Positions 22,885-33,657 of a stretch of 64,000 bases of DNA are shown one piece after another. The translations under genes and the position numbers were made by a program. The notes beneath the pieces are model-generated. The model ran no database searches, was not told the DNA's origin, and worked only from the letters and a program-made list of their open reading frames with translations. Positions within the stretch are counted from its first letter, which is position 1, and each line of letters starts with the position of its first letter. The stretch comes from Mercurialis annua (taxonomy: Eukaryota; Streptophyta; Magnoliopsida; Malpighiales; Euphorbiaceae): the NCBI RefSeq assembly GCF_937616625.2, contig NC_065576.1:21478001-21542000 (forward strand). Direction: 5' to 3'.

Positions 22885-22920
22885 AAAATTCGAGGACGAA
22901 TTTTTATAAGGGGGGAAGAA
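22885..22920 (+). promoter_or_regulatory. Pre-PPT hairpin and polypurine tract, B-inner
   Basis: AAAATTCG-AGGA-CGAATTTT followed by TTATAAGGGGGGAAGAA, ending at the LTR start. The purine run is the expected primer for plus-strand synthesis. Confidence 0.85.
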
Positions 22921-25524
22921 TGTAATACCCCAAAATATTTAAGTATTTAATTGGACAATGTGTTCAGTTCTGATTAGCCAGGGTGGCGATATTGGAAATA
23001 ATTTTCAAGAAATTAAAGTGAATAAGCTTTTAGTAGGGCGGTTTTGGGAAAGTAATTATGCGGAATTTAATATTATATTTCAATTCTAAAGTTAGAATTG
23101 GAATTAGAAGGAAAAATGTTAAGAAAAGCTCGAAATAAGGTACAGGGACTAAAGTGGTAATTTAGCCACTGCGACTTAAAATGGAAATTATTTCGCCAAG
23201 GTCCGCGAAATATTTTTTAGTATATGTGGTAAAAGTTTCGGATCAATCAGAGACCTTTTAAAATTTGGACGCGGATGTGTTTTGGGCTAAATTGTAACTT
23301 TTGAAAAGTTTCAAGGGCTAAAGTGTAAATTAGCCAATTAAGCCAGAAAATAGCGATTAAAAGATTATTAATGGAAAATAATAATTTTGGAGTCGTATTA
23401 TTTATTTGGGTATAAATAATACGTACGTAATTGAGTTAAAGTAAATAATTAATCGATAAGTTAAAATAGAAAGTTTAATAGAGAATTGGTTTAAGTTGAA
23501 GAAATGAAGGATTAAAGGAATAATTTAACCAAACATTTATAAGAAAGGAAAAGAAGAGAAGAATGCTCCAGAGACTTCATTCCTTCATCAGTAACGCTTT
23601 CTTCTCTCTCGCTCATTTCTTACGATCCGTCGCTCGATCTCCGTTTCTCGTCCGTTTCCGACGTTTAATAGCTTGAATTGATCGTATTCCAGAGGCGAAT
23701 CACGGTAAGCTTGTCGTTTTACCGTTTAAACGAATATATTTTAAGTTATATCGATTCAAAGTTTTAGGCCACGGAACGATTATATCGTTTTAATCGATTT
23801 TAGAATTGGATTATAGTGTTTTGAGCTTAGATTAAGCGTTTCGGATGTATTTGGAGCGTTTTTACGCTAGTAGCACGTCGGAATGGCCGAGGACGAATCC
23901 TACGCGGGCGCGTAAATAAGTTACGCGGGCGCGTAACTAAGTTACGCGGGCGCGTAACTATGTTACGCGGGCGCGTAACTATGTTACGCGGGCGCGTAAC
24001 TATGTTACGCGGGCGCGTAACAATGTTACGCGGGCGCGCAAGTACTTTGCGCGGGCGCGCAAGTACTTTGCGCGGGCGCGCAACCATATTGCGCGGGCGC
24101 GCATTAAGGCTATGCGGGCGCACAACTTATTCGAAGCACCTAAAAGTTATTTCTGCCCCGCTATGACCTCGTTTTCCGACTTTAAGAGTGTCGGACATTG
24201 AAAAGGAAACATAAGCCCCAAAAACGAGAAATTTGAATATCGAACACGACGTATTCGATTAGGGTTTCGAGATATAAGAAACCTATGATTAGAAAACGAT
24301 GGATAAGAGATATAATAAGTATCTCGACTAAGTATTAGAACACGATCAAAGTTAAAAGACATACATAGAATAGGATTATGTTTACCTAAGTTTATAACTT
24401 AGGAATTTGAATACTAAGCCCTCGTTTATGGATTAAACGTATAGGTAAATCGATTAAGTAACTGACGTACCGACGAGCTATCAAGCCAGTTAGCGGGAAT
24501 GGATACGTGATTGGACAACGCCTAGAGCTTACGCATGCGGGATTATAATAATGCAGTTTTGGATAGCGGTCACTGTGAGTGGCAATTTACTTTTGCGTAT
24601 TATTATAAAAGTTATTTTCTTATATTATGAGTATTGATATTAAATATCTCGTATGTATACGATTTGCTCGTATAAGCTGTTTTGTTTGATAGATTTGATT
24701 ATATAAATGTTGTTGTATTCGTTGTTTTGGAGATAAGTGTCTAATGTGCGGTCCGAAGAGACCAACTACCTATTGGGTGTCAATAGGCTGCATGATCATT
24801 GGTGAGTCAGTCTAGAGTATCTGACGTTATGATTAAGAATTAAAATATGTCTATGTATAATATATTATGATTTCGATACGAGAGTGAACTCGGCTACGGT
24901 GTAGTCTGGAAGTCCCCGTATCTAGTGGGCTGGGCCCACCAGTGGCTGGGCCACCAGTGAGTTGGACTCACACTTTATGATTTCGATACGAGTGAGCACT
25001 CGGCTACGGTGTAGTGTGGAAGTCCCCGTATCTAGTGAGTTGGACTCACATCTTTGAAATTTATAATGTTGCTTATATCATAAATTTATATATGTAATAA
25101 GCGTGTGACGCTATATTTTGATAATACTATAAGTAACTTGCAAACTCACTCAGTATTTTCCCAAATACTGACCCCTCACTCTGATGTTTGCAGGTAGACA
25201 GAGTCGGATCAGACAAACCATCTCCACTGTGCCAGAAGTCATTGGACTTGCACAAGTTTGGATTCCTAAAGCTGCAGTAGTCAGTAGGTGTCGGTATTAG
25301 ATAGATATTTTGACTTCAAACATTATTTTATATTGTAAACGCTAGTATAATATTTTAATATTTATAAATGCTTTATCCGAAAGAGTTTTCCCGGAAATGT
25401 TTTATACATAATATTATACTTTTAAATGCGAAAAATTATTAGTGTTTTAGGCTTACTACGGGTTTCAGAGCTACCACTCCCATTCCCTAGCGCCGGTCTC
25501 GGCTCAATAATTTGGGTCGTGACA
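22921..25524 (+). repeat. B-inner 3' LTR (2604 bp)
   Basis: Matches 15690-18335. Differences found: T/C near 24176, C/G near 25016, G/A near 25466, and two fewer 21-bp units. The ends are intact. Confidence 0.93.
23901..24123. repeat. 21-bp palindromic minisatellite, 11 units
   Basis: Same array as 16670-16934 with one fewer type 1 unit and one fewer type 2 unit. Confidence 0.95.
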
Positions 25525-26309
25525 TATTGGGTGTCAATAGGCTGCATGATCATTGGTGAGTCAGTCTAAAGTATCTGACTTTATGATTAAGAATTAAAAT
25601 ATGTCTATGTATAATATGTTATGATTTAGATACGCAGAGTGAACTCGGCTACGGTGTAGCCTGGAAGTCCCCGTATCTAGTGGGCTGGGCCCACCAGTGG
25701 CTGGGCCACCAGTGAGTTGGACTCACACTTTATGATTTAGATACGCAGAGTGAACTCGGCTACGGTGTAGTCTGGAAGTCCCCGTATCTAGTGAGTTGGA
25801 CTCACACTTTGAAAATTAATAATGTTTGTTTAAATCATAAATTTATATATGTATCCAGCGTGTAACGCTATATTTTAATAATACTATAAGTAACTTGCAA
25901 ACTCACTCAGTATTTTCTCAAATACTGACCCCTCACTCTGATGTTTGCTGGTAAGCAGAGTCGGATCAGACAAACCATCTCCATTGTGCCAGAAGTCATT
26001 GGACTTGCACAAGCATGAGTTCCTAGAGCTGCAGTAGTCAGTAGATGTCAGTATTAGATAGACATCTGGATTTCAAATAGTTAGTTTTGAATGTAAACTG
26101 TAATATGATATTTTAATATATACAATTATATTATGTAAAAGAGTTTTCTCAAAAGGTTTGTATATGATATTATAATTTTAAATGCGAAAAATTAATAGTG
26201 GTTTTAGGCTTGCTACGGGTTTCGGAGCTACCACTCCCATTCCCTAGCGCCGGTCTCGGCTCAATAAATTGGGTCGTGCGGTCTCGGCTCAATAAATTGG
26301 GTCGTGACA
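25525..26309 (+). repeat. B-outer 5' LTR, second part
   Basis: Resumes with the target duplication tattg and completes the interrupted hairpin. Contains the stem-loop cassette (about 25627-25806), an acceptor-like site mutated to TTTGCTGGT (25945-25953; CAG in the 3' LTR), and the LTR end carrying a 28-bp duplication. Confidence 0.9.
26251..26306 (+). repeat. 28-bp tandem duplication at LTR end
   Basis: Two copies of a unit starting CGGTCTCGGCTC and ending GGGTCGTG, followed by ACA. The same duplication is in the 3' LTR (33142-33197) but not in B-inner, so it was present in the parent element before insertion. Confidence 0.95.
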
Positions 26310-29300
26310 ATTGTGGTATCAGAGCAGTTGGTCCAGTTACCTCTGCTAAAATGTGTTTGTCGGTTGAGTAACCTAGGAACTACTGCAGCTATAGAGTTGG
26401 GGTTTGTCTGATCCAAGTCGTTAGTGTGATTTGATTTGAGATAAGTATGATAAGTTGATTTATGAAATGCTTACTTGTTTCTTGTGAGACGTATATACGA
26501 GATATATACGTATATATATATTGTTTTGATGAGACGTGCATATATGATATGCATTTCAGATGAAGATTCTGGGAGATGTATTGCCTCCTCTGAATAGAAA
26601 ATAATTGTTATGATTGCGATTTGATGTTATATATACATGTGTGCTTAGCACCAGATAGCATGAGCGATGTTATTGGATTCGATCGATCGAAATTTCAGAA
26701 AGAGTGAGAAGGAGAAATGCAAAGTTGTAGAAGTTGAGGAACTTTCCAGAAGCAGAGTTTAAAGGTCTAGAGAACTTACAAAACTCGAAGTTTATAACTT
26801 TTAAAAGTTATTTGTTTCAACGATTCTAAAAGCATAATTGTGCCTAGACCCGTAATAGTCATTGATAATTGCCACGACATTGATAGAAATGCATCACTAC
26901 ATACATCAATACATGCATTAATAAGACATGCATCATATGCATTATGTTCAGACGAAGAGGTGAGATGTGGCAACTCTTTGGGGATGAGAGACGTCATCAC
27001 CCTAGTGCACAATTTTGCTAAGATTTAAATGAAATTTTTAAATGAGTCGTTTATTTGGAAGAGTTTTCAAAGAGTTTTGTTTTTAATGTGAGTATACCTA
27101 GACCAGAACTCTGAGACAGAAGTGAGATGCTCGCGAGCAAGCTGTGATCTAGACTATGAGGTGAATGAATACGTATAGTTGTGAGAATATAGAATTTGTG
27201 TCTCTAGCTAATGAATTTAGTCTGGATAGTAGATATGTGTCCGGATAGTAAAACATATCTGATGAATAACGTATGACTTGTATATTGTGTTTGATATACT
27301 TAATGTTTGATTAAGTCTATGTGAGCGGAATGCTCACAAGACTTAAGTTACGATATGTAATCAAGAAAATCTAGGGGACACTGATTTTCTTGAATTCGGC
27401 CAACATAGATGCTTATAGCTACGATAGTATTATGCGTTTAACATATACAACGCGAGTATATGTTTAGATAATTGGCCAGTATATGATGAGTCAGAACACT
27501 CATAAGACTTGCAATAAGAGACGTAATCATAGAAGGTTTAAAGGAAGGAGACGTCCCTAGGGTCCAACATACGTGGACCGCGATTAGACGTGATAATTAG
27601 TAAGGAATTTATCAGTATTCCTTTATATAATCGCTATACTAGGAACGTGGAATTGCGCGAATGCATGCTGTTGCATAGCAAGTATATGAGGCACAAGAGG
27701 GAAGATCGAGATGACAAAGGCGAATGCAACCTAGTCCAAGGCATGCAAAGGTCATAAATGCGATAAAGGTCAACGGGAACCTAACAAGGTAAAATGGGAA
27801 TATACAGGCATCAGAAATACCGCAATAACCCAACGACATTAAGAATCAGTTAGTAGTAAAAGTAACTGATATAAGGAATTGTGTGCCAATGATCGGACGG
27901 TGGATATAAAGATAGTATCAACGTGAAGAAAGGAACACCTATAGAGATTTGATGTTAGTATACTTAAGTTAAAACTAAAAGAGTTTGACGGATCAAGTGG
28001 TATGCTAAATCCACTAGGAAAGTAAAGTAAGATGCTCGTACACATCAAGCGGATGAAGGACAAACAGTAATGTTGATGAAGATGTCGATGAAAGGTTTAA
28101 CCTATGATTAGTTCCGACATGCAATTAGAGCGATGAAAGACCAAATAACATGAATTAAGCTTGTGACCCGATTTGGGAAATTCTTTCAACTATAAGTTCC
28201 AGTTAAGGATAATCGGGAAAGATCAAGATACTTAGATCAAGAGACAAACAACAAGAACTGTAATCGGTGGATTGAGAGTTGAAACTTCCACCTTAAGATT
28301 TTGGTTATGAAGCGGAATAGTAGGTTGTGAAAAGTATAAACGTAATGAATATTTGTGAAGTGTTAGCCTTAAATTTCAAGTTAGATCAAATTAAGAGTGA
28401 TGTGATCAGTATAGAAGATTGATTATGATCCTTAAAGGATTAAGATGTATTAGGCACGATCAAATTTGTTTGATACATTCCCAGAAAGAGATCCTCAGGA
28501 AGAGGACTTCGGGAAAGAAAAGTTATCAGACGAGTTCGATGTCGAGAAGTACCGGAGCAAGCATTTCTGATTTAGAGTACGGTAGTATCACAATCTGAGG
28601 GAGGATACGGAAGTAGCCAATGGTCAGACACGAATGGCTCTGATCAGGTTAGGAAGCAAATGCGCTCCTTTTCACAAGGAATGCTACCAGTAGGACTGTA
28701 TTCCATTGACTTCCAGCGTACGGTCGAGAGATTGCCAAAGGTACATGACGTATATGATAAAGTATAAAGACGCAAAAGTAGATTATGGATAATAAGAAGT
28801 TAGTAAAGTAAACAGAGTTAAGGAAAGTACGGATAACCTGCGTATGTCGCAAGAAACTTGATAAGCGTTATTGAGAAACGAAAAAGAGAAGGTCACGTAG
28901 AAGGATGAAGAGAGGATCAGATGGATTAAATTCTATATAGTTGCAAGACATATAAAAATAGGAAAAGATAAAGATGACAGAGACATAGGATTGGATTCAC
29001 TAACAGTTAAAACGTCAGTAAAGGTACAACAGTACAATATATAAGTAATTAAGGACGCACTACGTCGATAATTCAGGCAAGAGAACTGCGACCCATTATT
29101 TAATTGGTGATCGACGCTCAGAGTGCTGAAACAAGAAATATCAGAAATATGAGATACGATAGAGATGATACCAGCATATGATTGGCATTACGGACAGCCA
29201 TAATGTTAGTACGAATACGATAAGACAAGGCATATACGATTGAAACGCACTACATCGAAAAGTTTAGACGAGGAAAGCCACAACTCTCTATTAGTGATTG

Positions 29301-30744
29301 ATGTTGTGGACACTAAAAGTAAGTGATAAGCGATATATAAGATACGATGAAGAGGAAAGCAAGGACTACAATAGAAGATGATTAAGAAACACGATTAGAG
29401 CGTGAATAAAGAACACAAAAAGGGATACCATAGGATCATAGCATTTAGACTATTTATCCTATGGGTTAACTAAGAATAAGGAATCAAAGAAAGATTACAA
29501 AGGAGTACATCTACGATATGGACAAAAATGGAAATAACAAGCGGAATACCAAGATAGTGGATAGTAATGAGAAGTAAGCTTAACGCTACATGATAGTATA
29601 AAGGAACAAATTTGGAAGGTGTTGCGAAGACTGAATGTGAGAATTAACATAGATTTCGCATTAAGGATTAAGGAACGTTAAAAGAGTATGATGATTGGGC
29701 CTGATATTAGTTGTGCTGACAGAATAAATGTCAGTGTGGGAATACATTCCATAAGGAATTCCATAAGTGCTAGTGAACGTTAGTACATTGGATACTAAAG
29801 TAATCCAATGTAAACAACGCTTAAGATTATAGACGATAATTAAAGATGTGACGATTGGAGATGCGGCAATAAAGAATGATATGTAAGACAACGACAAGAA
29901 TAAGTCGTGAATAAAAGTACTCATAAGGAGTGTGATGACAAGGAACTAGAAGGAAAGGAATAAAGAGTTATAATAGAAATCTAAAGACATTACCTCAATA
30001 ACTCCGAGTATAAGTTATCTACGGGTTTATAGACCAACGTAGAACGAGTTGTTAGGGATATGAAAGGATAACGATACATCAAAAGACAGATCGAAGTAGT
30101 TTAGATAACACTTGTAGCTATTGATAAGGATATACTACGAAAGCGACTTACAACTTGAATGTAAGGCAATTACTTAGAACAAGTAATTCAAGTAATGTAA
30201 GTTTAAGAAATTCTGCTAACAATAAGTGAGTAGAGAAGACCGTCAAGGGATGACGATAACAAGTGACTTCTAGAGACACTATGGATTAGAAATACAATAT
30301 CAAGAAAGGTCTGACATTTATAGTAATGTCATTGCACCAGAGGTACAAGGATTGGAATAACGATTCCACATACCAACAAATACCGTAAGACAAATATGGT
30401 GTAACCATTAAGGGGAATGGACAAGATATTATTAAGATAAGCTATCATTGAACATCAATAAGGAACTGAAAGTTCAATTACGACTATAAGAGTTTATAGT
30501 AACAAATGTCAAACACATGAATTGTGTTGTAAAATAAAGAGAAGAGATCGAAGATAGATTGTCAATAATAATTGACATCAAAGTGCAAGAAGTACAGAAA
30601 ATAGGATAACGATTCCTTGCGCTAACTAGTGTCATAAGACGAACACGGTATTCCTACTATGAATAAGAATTCTAGATATAAATGAGATTAAGGTAAGAAG
30701 AGTATATGAAAATTCGAGGACGAATTTTTATAAGGGGGAAAGAA
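26310..30744 (+). mobile_element. B-outer internal region, non-coding
   Basis: 4.4 kb aligning in blocks with the B-inner internal region but without the 40-bp repeat and with many indels. Contains the leader stem-loop at 26967-27012, the pre-PPT hairpin at 30709-30728 and a purine tract at 30731-30744. Reading frames are short. A 62-codon frame at 26840-27028 parallels the B-inner frame but has no recognised function. Confidence 0.85.
26314..26325 (+). other. Primer-binding site of B-outer
   Basis: TGGTATCAGAGC, four bases after the LTR end at 26309. Complementary to initiator Met tRNA. Confidence 0.93.
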
Positions 30745-33200
30745 TGTAATACCCCAAAATATTTAATTATCTAATTGGGCCATGTGTCCAGTTTTGAGTC
30801 GCCAGAGTGGCAATATCGGAAAGTCTTCCGATAAAAGTAAGATAAATAAGTTTTAGTAGATTGGTTTGAGAGAGATTAGAACAAAGAATTTAACGTTATA
30901 TTTCAATTCTAGAGTTGGAATTGGAATTAGAAAGGAAGTATGTTAAGAAAGTTACAAAATAAGTACAGGGACTAAAGTGGTAATTTAGCCACTATGACTC
31001 AAAATGGAAATTATTTCGCCAAGGTCCGCGAAACGTTTTATAGTATATGTGGTAAAAGTTTCGGGTCAATCGGAGACCTTTTAAAATTTGGACGCGGATA
31101 CGTTTTGGGCTAAATTGTCACTTTTGAGAAGTTTAAGGGCTAAAGTGTAAATTAGCCAATTAAGTCTCGAGAATAGTAATTAAAAGATTATTGACGGAAA
31201 ATAATAATTTTGAGTTGGTATTATTTACATGAATATAAATAATACGTAAGTGATCGAGTTAAAAGAATAATTTAACCGTTTGGTTAAATTAGAAAGTTTA
31301 AAAGAGAATTGGTTTAAGTTAAAGAAATGAAGGACGAAAGTGGCTAATTAGCCAAGATATATATATGTTTCTTAAGAAGAAGGAAAGAAGGAATGATCAG
31401 GAGCAGACGAAGAAAGAAAACGGCGATCACTTCGATCCGTCGCGGTTTCGCCGTTTCTCGTCCAAATCGAGTGATTCTCGCGCCGATGGATTAAGAATTC
31501 AATTCTCTATCATCTTTAAGCTTCAAATTGAGGTAAGCTTGACGTTTTGATTTGGGGTTTTGAGCGGTTTTACCGTTTTAATGATTTTGAGTTTGAATTC
31601 GACGTTTTAAGTTTAAATCTTGAGTTTTGATGTTATTAAACGTTGCGGGATCGAGTTAGGACGTTTAAGCACGTCGAAAATGGCCCGGGGAATGAACCCC
31701 GGAGCTGCACATCGGCAGCCGTTTGCTGCACGAACGTGCAGTACACGTTCGTGTAGCAGACTGCACGAACGTGCAGTACACGTTCGTGTAGCAGACTGCA
31801 CGAACGTGCAGTACACTGCTGCACGAACGTGCAGTCCTTCGCCAAAGGGGGATTTTCGAATCGGGCCTTCTGGACCCTGACGCGACGCGGAAACTTGATT
31901 TCAGACAGTTGCAAGTCGCATAAACAATCACGATTTGATTGAATATCAAAACATAAACTAGGACGTTTAAAAGAGAGGTGTGATTAAGATAAAGTTGAGA
32001 GTCGTATTTGAGATACGATCGTGATAACCTAAGTTTATAACTTAGGGTTTTGATACTAAACCTACGTTTACGGATTTAACGTATAGGTCACCCGAATAAG
32101 TAACTGGCGTATCGGGGAAATACCGGATCGACGGGCCAGAATAGCTAAGGGATAGAACGACGCATGGAGCTTACGCTTGCGGGATTATAATAGCGCAATT
32201 TTGGATAGCGGTCACTGTGAGTGGCAATTTACTTTCGCGTATTATTGTTATGAAAGTTATTTTCTTATATTATGAGTATTGTCATTAAATATCTCGTATC
32301 TATACGATCTGCTCGTATAAGCTGTTTTGTTTGATAGATTTGATTATATGAATGTTGTTGTACTCGTTGTTTTGGAGATAAGTGTCTAATGTGCGGTCCG
32401 AAGAGACCAACTACCTATTGGGTGTCAATAGGCTGCATGATCATTGGTGAGTCAGTCTAAAGTATCTGACTTTATGATTAAGAATTAAAATATGTCTATG
32501 TATAATATGTTATGATTTAGATACGCAGAGTGAACTCGGCTACGGTGTAGCCTGGAAGTCCCCGTATCTAGTGGGCTGGGCCCACCAGTGGCTGGGCCAC
32601 CAGTGAGTTGGACTCACACTTTATGATTTAGATACGCAGAGTGAACTCGGCTACGGTGTAGTCTGGAAGTCCCCGTATCTAGTGAGTTGGACTCACACTT
32701 TGAAAATTAATAATGTTTGTTTAAATCATAAATTTATATATGTATCCAGCGTGTAACGCTATATTTTAATAATACTATAAGTAACTTGCAAACTCACTCA
32801 GTATTTTCCCAAATACTGACCCCTCACTCTGATGTTTGCAGGTAAGCAGAGTCGGATCAGACAAACCATCTCCATTGTGCCAGAAGTCATTGGACTTGCA
32901 CAAGCATGAGTTCCTAGAGCTGCAGTAGTCAGTAGATGTCAGTATTAGATAGACATCTGGATTTCAAATAGTTAGTTTTGAATGTAAACTGTAATATGAT
33001 ATTTTAATATATACAATTATATTATGTAAAAGAGTTTTCTCAAAAGGTTTGTATATGATATTATAATTTTAAATGCGAAAAATTAATAGTGGTTTTAGGC
33101 TTGCTACGGGTTTCGGAGCTACCACTCCCATTCCCTAGCGCCGGTCTCGGCTCAATAAATTGGGTCGTGCGGTCTCGGCTCAATAAATTGGGTCGTGACA
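30745..33200 (+). repeat. B-outer 3' LTR (2456 bp)
   Basis: Full LTR with donor-like TTGAGGTAAGC (GT at 31533), palindrome array (31683-31834), hairpin (32414-32432), stem-loop cassette (about 32515-32697), acceptor-like TTTGCAGGT (AG at 32840-32841) and the 28-bp end duplication. It keeps 98 bp missing from the 5' LTR. Confidence 0.92.
31683..31834. repeat. Palindrome array CTGCACG/CGTGCAG, B-outer 3' LTR
   Basis: As 15049-15163, with extra CTGCACG-AA-CGTGCAG units after the second TACACG hairpin. Confidence 0.85.
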
Positions 33201-33657
33201 ATCACTTTATTGATATTATTTTCTTATCTTGAGAAAATAGAGTAAAACACAACTTCCTCCGGAAGTTTGTAGTTAAAAGTCCACTTTAGCCCGTAAAGTG
33301 GCTAATTTGCACTTTAACCCTTATTCTTAACTAATCGTCAAACTTTCTTGTAAAACGATTTTGTATACTTACGAAACTTTGATGATCATTTATTAATAAT
33401 ATTTCACGGACCTTGACGTGAATATTATTAGCTCTGCCTTTCTAACTTATTTTATTTTTATTTCCTTTAGTCTCGACTAAATTTAATTTATCGCATTATA
33501 ATTTTTCCATTTAAATTATTATTCTACGATAATTCCAATAGACCCGCTTCGGTCTAAGTCCTTATTATCCAATCCTAATTCGATATTCTCGTTCTTAATC
33601 TTTACGATTATGCCTCGTTGCACTACACGTAATACCTCAAAAATTTAGGTTATTACA
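33201..33657 (-). repeat. Family D LTR 5' end, right side of B insertion
   Basis: Read on the minus strand it starts TGTAATAACCTAAATTTTTG at 33657 and matches 42635-43090 closely. The first five bases (atcac) are the second copy of the B-outer target duplication. A purine tract and pre-PPT motif lie just beyond (33658-33689), so it had the position of a 3' LTR. Confidence 0.8.

Larger units (their letters stand above)
18336..22920 (+). mobile_element. B-inner internal region, non-coding
   Basis: 4.6 kb between PBS and purine tract, purine-rich on the plus strand. It holds a 40-bp tandem repeat, the conserved leader stem-loop, and long stretches alignable with 26310-30744 (for example 18920-19200 with 26740-27025). 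A 97-codon frame at 18913-19206 overlaps the conserved block. I do not recognise its product, and the upstream part is not kept in the other families. Confidence 0.85.
15690..25524 (+). mobile_element. B-inner: very young nested non-coding LTR retrotransposon
   Basis: Inserted in the 5' LTR of B-outer with TSD tattg at 15685-15689 and 25525-25529. LTRs are 2646 and 2604 bp. I found three substitutions between them, and the 42-bp length difference equals two units of a 21-bp array. Internal region 4.6 kb with initiator-Met PBS and purine tract but no recognisable gag or pol. It shares internal sequence with B-outer, so both are one non-autonomous family. Confidence 0.95.
14112..33200 (+). mobile_element. 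B-outer: young non-coding LTR retrotransposon
   Basis: Starts TGTAATACCCCAAAA and ends TCGTGACA, with TSD atcac on both sides (14107-14111 and 33201-33205). Without the nested copy it is about 9.3 kb: 5' LTR, initiator-Met PBS, 4.4-kb internal region, purine tract and 3' LTR. The LTRs show only about five substitutions by eye, plus one 98-bp length difference. No gag or pol is recognisable, so it fits the class of large non-autonomous LTR derivatives that use another element's proteins. That last point is inferred. Confidence 0.92.
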
